Assembly (NCBI GenBank): GCA_001643675.2 | Contig: LSRY02000049.1 | Location: 434,001 to 498,000, forward strand | DNA from: Monocercomonoides exilis | Taxonomy: Eukaryota > Preaxostyla > Oxymonadida > Polymastigidae | Reading direction: 5' to 3' | Length of the DNA: 64,000 nucleotides | In this document: in pieces, positions 57,480 through 64,000 of the stretch | Layout of the letters: each line of letters begins with the position of its first letter | How positions within the stretch are numbered: position 1 is the first letter of the stretch | Program-made: the position numbers and the translations under genes | The notes under the pieces: model-generated | Databases searched by the model: none | What the model was told of the DNA's origin: nothing | What the model saw: the letters and a program-made list of their open reading frames with translations, nothing else

Positions 57480-57819
57480 AAATTCAAAAGAAAAAAAAAT
57501 GAAATTTCGAATTTGAAAAGTGTAGGGAAGGAGAAATCAGACTGACATGCAAGGCATTTGTTTTTCATAATTGATCATTTTCCTTTTTTATTTTGATAGC
57601 TTTTAGCAAGCAAGAAGACAATATTTATATTCATTAGGCTTTTATCCTTTCACAATAATTTTCAAATGTCTTTTTGTGGAGTGAATTTTCATTTTTTTGA
57701 AATGAATCAACATTGCTTGATTATTTTTCTATCTCAAATTCTTTGCTGATTATGAACCATGTTTTTATGATAGAAATGATATTGTGATAATATTATTATG
57801 GAAAATATCTATTTGAAAA
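57480..57819. other. Intergenic, AT-rich
   Basis: No coding signal; region between two plus-strand genes. Confidence 0.4.
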
Positions 57820-60223
57820 ATGTGTGAACCGAGTGATGTATATGATAGATCAGCTCAAAGGCAAGCACGTTTTGCTCAAGGTTTTCTTTCATTTATATTT
57901 ATTTTTTAATTATTTTCAATTCCTGACATATTATTAACAAAACTTCGAATATTCTTTATTTTTTTCAAAGAATCACAACCTTTTGTCTATAAAAAACGAA
58001 ATGAGTTACAAACTTTTTTTTTACGAAAGGAAACTCGTGTTGACGCATTAGAAAGAAAGAGAAAGTCTTCGAGTACTTTTGAAACTTCAACAGAATGCAA
58101 ATCTAGTTTAGAGACGGTTTGTAGTTTTGTTTGAGATTTTCACAAAGGGTAATCACCGAACCAATAGGATCAGAAAATTATACAGCAACTGCAAGATTTA
58201 GATTCTCCGAATCAAGAGAAAATTAAAGAAGCATTGTCTTTCATTTCTGAGAATATGAATAGCAGTATGTAAATGTTTATTTGAAGAAAAAGAATTGAAT
58301 TCAATAAATATAAATAGATTATATAATTGAACATTACAGTAAATTAAGAATTCCTGGGTATTTTTCGTCAATTCTTTTTGACGATTCAAATCAAGAAATG
58401 CAAAGGCAGACTCTTTTGATTATTATAGATATTTTCTCTGAACCTTTGGGGAAAATCTCCGAAATAATCAAAGATGGACTCATTTCAGCCGTTTTGAATT
58501 GTCTATTATCATCAAATACTTTCATAAGAGCAGATGCAATGTGGGCTTTAGCAAATTTATGCGGAGATGAAAATTGCGACATTGTTGAAAACGTTGTTGA
58601 CGAACATTTTTGTGATACAGTAACTGAGATGTTAATTAATCATGATGCAAGATCAAGCTTAGATGGCTATGAATATGAAAGGGAAAAATTAGCATTTTTT
58701 TTGGATGCATTGTTTTGTAACATGAACGTTGGAGATTTTATAATCACTCACAAAATTAGTGATGACTTAAAAGAAAAATGGAGAGCTTCTGAAAAGTATC
58801 GTCATTTGGTGGGCATTTTCCCGTGCATTGCTGATGATCAATTTATCAAACCTTTTTCAGAAACATTTATGGATTCTTCATTAGAAACAGTCGATTCCAA
58901 CAACACTGCTCCTCCTTCTCCTCTTCTTCTTCTGATATTACTGGAATTAAATTATTTGTCATCTGCTTGCTTGCAGACTTCGTGCTCCTCCTCTTCTTCT
59001 TCACCTTCTTCTGCAAATGTTGATACTCTCATTTCTTGTAAAACTCATTCGTCAAAGCCTCCAATATTTATTTATGATGTGCTTCAAACTTATCAGTATC
59101 TTTCAGTGCGTGCAACTGCGGCGGAGTGCATGATTAAAATGGGCATTCTCAACTTCATAATGTCGTTTCTTCTGTTTGATGCTTAGTATTTTTGTTCTGT
59201 CGTATCTTTTTCCAAAAGGAATACCAAATAATTGTTTGGTAATCATTTTTAAAGTGATTTATTTTTTATTTTTGAAAAAAAGTATTTTCTTTGTATTATT
59301 TTCTTTCTTTCTTTCTTTTTTTTTTTTTGGAGGAAAATATTATTTCTTTGGGTTTTTTTTTTTCTCTTTATAACAAATTGACTTTTTTGACAATTTATTT
59401 TTTAATTAATAATGATTATAGTTACGACGAAGCACTTATCACTCTGAAAATTGCGAAAATATGCATCAACTTCTCGGCCACTTCGAACGACATCGTCGAG
59501 CAGCTGTTTCAAAGTCGCTGTATTTCGTCTCTCATTCCGTCACTCTCTTCGCCATCAGAAGCTCTCAGGCGGAGCGTGTGGAAGCTGCTTGCCAACGCGG
59601 CAGCAGGCACAAAAGCACACCGCAAACTTCTAGTCAAGGCACAGTTGCTTCCACTAGCAATTGCAGTCATCACAACAGACACAGTCAATGTCGTGTTGGA
59701 GGTTCTTTTCTTCCTCCAAAATCTTATTGTCGCAAATGAGCCGGACGTGCTTCTCGACATCACATCATACAGAGATGGAGAAGTAATCAGATCAGTATGC
59801 CGTGTGATAAAACAGCCTTCTGCCCCAGATATGCTCAAGGAGAAGGCATTGCGTATTGTGATTTCTATTCTTACAGAAGCAAGACGAAAGAGTGCGGTTC
59901 CGTTGAGGAAGAAAACGAAAGAGGAAGCAATTGTATATGACTGTGGAGCAATGACAAGCATAATGCTTTTACAGAATGACGAAAACACACATGTTTCGGA
60001 TGCTGCAATCCAATTAATTTCTCAGTTTTTCGCAAATGAAGCAAGCGATGAAGATGAAGATGAAGAAGAAGACGAGGAAGATAATTTCTGCAATGGGGGC
60101 TATAATTTTAAAAGTGATGAAAGAAAAGATCGAGCTGAAATGTTTGAAGACAAAAGAGATTTTGTGAAAGCAAAGTTGAGGCCAGTTCAAAGTGTGCACA
60201 CCAAATTTTATTTTAATAATTAA
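57820..60223 (+). CDS. Importin alpha (karyopherin alpha), divergent
   Basis: Importin alpha carries NLS cargo and binds importin beta through its IBB domain. Five exons: 57820-57880, 57971-58116, 58174-58268, 58340-59185, 59422-60223 (649 residues; donors GTTTTC, GTTTGT, GTAAAT, GTATTT). The N-terminus is IBB-like and basic (RSAQRQARFAQESQPFVYKK, then ETRVDALERKRK). Armadillo repeats follow, with the typical Trp-Ala turns: ADAMWALANLCGDENCDI and RRSVWKLLANAAAGTKAHRK. There is a Ser/Pro insertion in the middle (near 58895-59040) and an acidic C-terminus (SDEDEDEEEDEED). The acceptor before exon 3 is ambiguous (after AATAG at 58167 or CAG at 58173; both keep frame). The Trp-Asn array is degenerate, so cargo specificity may differ from the usual. 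Confidence 0.75.
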
Positions 60224-60345
60224 AATTTTTATTTTTCAAATTTCAAAAATCTGAACTCTTTTCAATTGATCGTGTTCCTTTTGTAGAATGAATTTTTAAC
60301 AGAATAAAGTGATTAATTTTTCACATCCTCAGAAAGCAGAAAGTT

Positions 60346-60543
60346 CTAATTAAGCAATTTAACGCCAAGATAACTGTTTGAAATGCTGGCGATATCTTGC
60401 TCCGAAAGATAAAATTCTTCAACAGCATATGCAGTTGGAAATGTGAAGTAATGAGCAAACGATTTTTCTTTCAGATGAATTAAGATCTCTTTGTATGCAA
60501 GCTCATTTGTAGTTTTTGAAGAATGAAAAAACCATAAACCGTT
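60346..60543 (-). CDS. Terminal exon of an unrecognised gene
   Basis: 65 residues open from an acceptor (CTTAAAG at 60544) to TAG. It reads NGLWFFHSSKTTNELAYKEI, then HLKEKSFAHYFTFP, then AVEEFYLSEQDIASISNSYL and ends GVKLLN. The composition is unlike the AT-rich flank and looks like real protein. The upstream exon was not found; a tiny exon or the exon at 60745-60887 could belong to the same gene. Family not recognised. Confidence 0.4.
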   Translation of the reverse strand, partial: NGLWFFHSSKTTNELAYKEILIHLKEKSFAHYFTFPTAYAVEEFYLSEQDIASISNSYLGVKLLN

Positions 60544-60744
60544 CTTTAAGAAAATATATTATTATAATGATTATTGTAGTTAAGTTTTATTTTGCATCAA
60601 CAACCGTTTTTCAGTTGTCTTTATTTTTAGATTAAATTAGACAACATCGCACAAAGACTCAGTTCATTCGAGAAAAAACGAAAAATTATCAATTAATGCG
60701 CGTTTATTCTTTGATAAAAGAACTTTGTCAACTATAATGGAATC

Positions 60745-60887
60745 TCATCCTTCATGAAATGACAAAAGCATAAACGCAAAAAAAGCTAAAGGCCAATTGT
60801 TAAATCGACGAAAAAATAATCCAGTAATAAAAGCAAGAATGATAAATTGATTGAAGAAGAAAGATTGATTCACACAATGTGAATAAG
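60745..60887 (-). CDS. Possible terminal exon of a small membrane protein
   Basis: From an acceptor (GATTTCAG at 60888) to TGA, 47 residues in one frame: YSHCVNQSFFFNQFIILAFI, then TGLFFRRFNNWPLAFFAFML and LSFHEG. Two short hydrophobic helices separated by RRFNNWP suggest a hairpin in a membrane. The upstream exon (perhaps in 60888-61060, where MLTFPEMLKLLLYLF can be read) was not joined in phase. Unrecognised. Confidence 0.3.
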
Positions 60888-61580
60888 CTGAAATCAAAAC
60901 AAGAGAAATAACAACAAATGCTCATGGTGATTATTTGCCTTATGAAATATTTGTTTGCGAGAATAAATATAAAAGTAACTTCAACATTTCTGGAAATGTC
61001 AGCATTTAAAGATTTGTCGAAAAACTTTGATCTCACTCCCTCCAATCAGAGGAGCATTAAAAAATAACGAACTTTTTATAAAGAAAACGAACTTAAAATT
61101 TAAAAATTCAACTAAAAATCAATGAAAGAAGAAGAGAAACAACAAAAATAGCATCAACATCATCAAATATATAAAAGTGATATCGATGTTAAACAAAAAT
61201 TCCGAAGGAAATGTTGCCTTTGGAAAGACTTAATTATTGAAAAAGATATACTAAAACATCAAAAATTCTAATAAAAATACACAATAAAAGATATAATTTA
61301 TCGAAAGTTTCAGGGAAATGATAAATATATAAATAGATATTTTGCAGAATAAAGAGAACTCGAAATAGTTGAAAATAATTATCTTACTAATACAATTCAA
61401 TCAAAAATAAAGCGAAAACAGAAAATCAACACAAAAAGCAATTAAAAAGGAAATAAAGTTATTACACATTCATAACAATTGATAATACAAAGATATCTGA
61501 ATTTAATAAATGGTGAAGTGGTTGCCTGAATGGCGAAGAGAGTTTAAAAAAACAAGTGGAAGAGGAAGAAAGAGCTAATC
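60888..61580. other. AT-rich region, no firm gene
   Basis: Probably holds the first exon(s) of the small membrane-protein gene near 60.9-61.05 kb; the rest to 61580 shows no coding content or RNA gene. Confidence 0.3.
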
Positions 61581-62442
61581 TTAGACAATTGGTTGTGCTT
61601 CAAATAATTTCCAATATTGAATAAATGTTTCTTCGTCCATCATCATTTTATGTTCAATGCGTTGTAAGAACACTGATTCTGACAATGTTATTACGTTCGC
61701 CTCAATGCCAAGAGTTTGCGACCACCATTTATTAGAATGTGCCGAATCTCGATTGAACTTGAGCGATAAAATAACTGCTACCAACAGAAGAGTTCCTAGA
61801 TTGTTTTCACTAACTATTGCTGTCCATCCATCTGCCTTTGCAATTTTTTCGCAACCAATTAATTCATCGAGCAAAAAAAGAACATGAATCATTTCAGCAG
61901 TAATTAGTGAGCAAGTCGAACGTATAACTTGAAAAAAATGCTTGACTTTTTTGCATAGCTTGCATGCTACGCTCTTTGAATGAGCAGCAATGTCTGCTGG
62001 CGTTAAATATTGAATTGAAGAAACTGAGAGATCTGGTTCAAAAAGTTCAGGAAGAAGGGTCTGCATTTGTTTGACAATAAAAAGCGTTCCTCTCCATAAA
62101 TTTTCATCTGAAAGCAAAGATTTTGCAAGAGGTGATATAACTTTTATTTCATTTTCAGCTGTTGTCTCCGCATTTAAAAATTCTCGCTTTGTTTCTGAGT
62201 GTGGAATACGTTGTTCCAAATAAAACGTTTCATCGCAAGAGCAACTCTTCTGATATGAAGTTTTTATTTTTGATTTTGTATTAACGCTTTGATTTGCTGT
62301 GCAATCTATTCTAAAAAAATGAATAAAATTTTTTTGTTTCAAAAAATTACAAAAAATTTGGATATAACATTTCGCGAGGATCTTCATAAATAACTGAGCC
62401 ACTTCCATTCAGCTTTTCCCTCACAATGGACAAAGTTGACAT
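61581..62442 (-). CDS. Cyclin-like protein, copy B
   Basis: Two exons, 62369-62442 (MSTLSIVREKLNGSGSVIYE) and 61581-62310, joined in phase by a 58-nt intron (donor GTTATA), 267 residues. The ATG at 62387-region (MEVAQLF...) reads in another frame of exon 1 and was rejected. The C-terminal half has the cyclin-box helices: SLITAEMIHVLFLLDELIG, NNLGTLLLVAVILSLKFNRD, NKWWSQTLGIEANVITLSES and EETFIQYWKLFEAQPIV, in the order of PHO80-type cyclins. There are CSCDE and CKLCKK pairs in the N-terminal half. Paralogue of 38556-39359; this copy is AT-rich throughout. Partner kinase unknown. Confidence 0.6.
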
Positions 62443-62655
62443 TTGTTGATAAAAAGATTTTTTTATCCTGAAATGTCTGATCTTGTGATTCTGTACTTAC
62501 AGGTTTGATCACAACAAACTGAGAAGGGAACAAAAAACTCATGAAATGGAAATATCTTCAAAATGGAACGTCACAAACATTTATTTTGAAGCAAGTGCTA
62601 TTTGAAAAATTTGATAAAAAGAAAGAAAAAAAAAAGAAAAAATTGATTGAATAGA

Positions 62656-62659
<4 letters not shown>

Positions 62660-62712
<53 letters not shown>
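62660..62712 (+). repeat. TA dinucleotide microsatellite
   Basis: About 26 uninterrupted TA units. Confidence 0.9.
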
Positions 62713-62714
<2 letters not shown>

Positions 62715-63008
62715 AAAAGATGTTATATTTCAGCATAGCTGTGCAACTTGAAAAAGAGTGTGTCTTCATGTCAACAAGTTTTAAATATCAAGTTCAGTGA
62801 TTTTTATTTTTTTTATTTTTTTTGAATAAATTTTTTTTCAAAAATATTATTAAACTTTTTCATTTTGCAATATCAAACATACATGAAATGAAAATGTTTA
62901 TGAAATAAATGCTGATGACTTTGAAGGATTTTCAAACTCAAGAATTAGCTCATATTTTCTTTTCGTTCTTTATAACAATTCCACATTAAAGAAAGACTTA
63001 AGAATATG

Positions 63009-63339
63009 CCAAAAAATGAGACATAAAAATTCCAAGAAAAAATAATCACTCAAAAACCATCAGATTGAATCAAAAAACATTGAAAAATCGAGAGAAATAA
63101 TTGTTAACAAAATTATCGACTCAGCTTTCATCATTTATAAAAAAAAGACTCTTTATTCGAGAAGCAAAACACAAACAACGATTATCGAACACGTTTTCAT
63201 TGTTGTTCTCTCTCGTCAAATAGCTCTCAAATCACAAGTTTTCATTTCTCTTCTCTCATTCGCGATAACACAAAAAACTGCTTTCAACAGAAACGTTGAA
63301 TACAGAAAAACATTTTCACTTTTCTTTCCAATAATAATT
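63009..63339. repeat. Dispersed repeat, copy 2 (inverted relative to copy 1)
   Basis: Reverse-complement match to 41688-42020: shared blocks include ACAAACAACGATTATCGA, GTTTTCATTGTTG and CTCTCTCGTCAAATAG. In this copy the sequence runs on where copy 1 is bounded by the ACACC...GGTGT element, so here the element is absent. Confidence 0.75.
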
Positions 63340-63564
63340 CACCTGATAAAAACTTCGTTTTTCCACCCGTGATAAACTTCTTTTTTTTCCCAATAATCCA
63401 AACGAACAATTTTATTGCTTTGAATAAAATGTGAAAATAATTTGTGAATCTTTTTGAAACAACAAATGATTCATAATAATTCAAAAATGCCTTCTCAATC
63501 AATTTATTGGTGTGATGTGTGTCGAAGATGATTTTGTTAAAAAAACAGAAAACTACATATTAAC

Positions 63565-63936
63565 ATGAACGAAGAAATATGGAGAAGAATTCAACAGAAG
63601 CCAGTTGCATTGTGCAAACTGGCATTGTTAAAAAAAAAACAATGGTTAATATTCTCGGATGAGAAAAACAAAATTCTACATACAAATGTTTCAAAAATAC
63701 TAATCTTACTGAAAAAATTGAAACAAAAAACTATTACTCAATTCATAATAGTTCACATGATAAATACATATTCACATGACATCCACAAAACAGCTCACAT
63801 GATCGCGATGAAATGTAATTGCTGGATTATTGCATATCAACATATCAACAAAATGTTCAAGCAGCCATTCGAACTTTTGCTTTGCTGTAATCTGAAAATC
63901 CCAAACGAAAAACTTCATTCAGCAACAAGCAATTAA
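63565..63936 (+). CDS. Doubtful ORF, 123 residues
   Basis: Open frame from MNEEIWRRIQQKPVALCKLA, rich in Lys, Ile and Asn; no family resemblance. AT-rich composition makes a chance frame quite possible. Confidence 0.2.
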   Translation: MNEEIWRRIQQKPVALCKLALLKKKQWLIFSDEKNKILHTNVSKILILLKKLKQKTITQFIIVHMINTYSHDIHKTAHMIAMKCNCWIIAYQHINKMFKQPFELLLCCNLKIPNEKLHSATSN

Positions 63937-64000
63937 TGCTTTGACAATAATTGCACAGACAATACATACATAATTTGATTGTTCTTTTTTTTCTTTCCAA

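Larger units (their letters stand above)
62443..63564. other. AT-rich region with microsatellite and dispersed repeat
   Basis: No gene seen. Holds the TA repeat (62660-62712) and the second copy of the dispersed repeat (63009-63339). Confidence 0.45.

Noticed and set aside
61480-61580. Possible tRNA-like segment near 61510
   Set aside because: GGTGAAGTGGTTGCCTGAAT resembles part of a D-arm, but no acceptor stem or T-arm can be paired.
1-64000. Bacterial-type features: operons, ribosome binding sites, CRISPR arrays, insertion sequences
   Set aside because: Spliceosomal introns and eukaryotic families throughout; no direct-repeat array with regular spacers was seen.
1-64000. Alternative genetic code (TAA/TAG read as Gln, as in some oxymonads)
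   Set aside because: TAG ends coatomer epsilon and TAA ends GSK-3-like and importin alpha genes at the expected family positions, and no conserved domain has an in-frame TAA or TAG once introns are removed.

Overview
The window is nuclear DNA of a unicellular eukaryote. It is AT-rich, with genes cut by short introns (about 25 to 260 nt). All three codons TAA, TAG and TGA terminate genes here, so the genetic code looks standard. Introns that I could fix by frame and protein similarity mostly begin GTTTGC/T/A (general form GTNTGN) and end in AG. Genes for augmin, a sperm-tail PG-rich protein and a giant TmcB-like membrane protein suggest a free-living or symbiotic flagellate, possibly a metamonad such as an oxymonad. 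That placement is inference. GTTTGT donors are also known from Entamoeba, so Archamoebae cannot be excluded.

Layout, 1-10 kb: a PTAR1-like prenyltransferase-alpha repeat protein (-, runs off the left edge) diverges from a HAUS5-like augmin subunit (+). Then come coatomer epsilon (+), a sperm-tail PG-rich (SHIPPO/STPG-like) protein (-), and a Q-SNARE that may end in a CaaX box (-), diverging from a 128-residue eIF3m-like winged-helix protein (+). 9.9-21 kb: one gene for a ~3,614-residue protein with a helical N-terminus, long Ser/Glu-Lys/Gln tracts and a C-terminal pseudokinase. 21.5-22.4 kb: an RFWD3-type RING protein (-). 22.8-33.2 kb: a ~3,421-residue multi-pass membrane protein (TmcB-like). 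35.2-37.7 kb: a hypothetical protein whose paralogue lies at 53.6-55.5 kb. 38.6-39.4 kb: a cyclin-like protein whose paralogue lies at 61.6-62.4 kb. 39.5-42.0 kb: a cluster of non-coding inverted-repeat elements, one nested in another. 42.6-46.8 kb: a GSK-3 kinase with a very long Ser-rich tail. 48.0-50.4 kb: a membrane-anchored histidine acid phosphatase. 51.1-53.5 kb: a protein with six ubiquitin-like domains, a Cys-rich domain and a RING. 56.0-57.5 kb: a hypothetical helical protein. 57.8-60.2 kb: importin alpha. 60.3-60.9 kb: two isolated minus-strand exons. The right end is AT-rich with a second copy of a dispersed repeat.

The genes are ordinary eukaryotic neighbours, not an operon: spindle (HAUS5), vesicle traffic (COPE, SNARE, PTAR1), ubiquitin signalling (RFWD3-like, UBL-RING), kinase and cyclin control, and nuclear import. 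The least ordinary items are the UBL-RING polyprotein, the two giant low-complexity proteins, the possibly prenylated SNARE, the GTTTGY splice donors and the nested palindromic elements.
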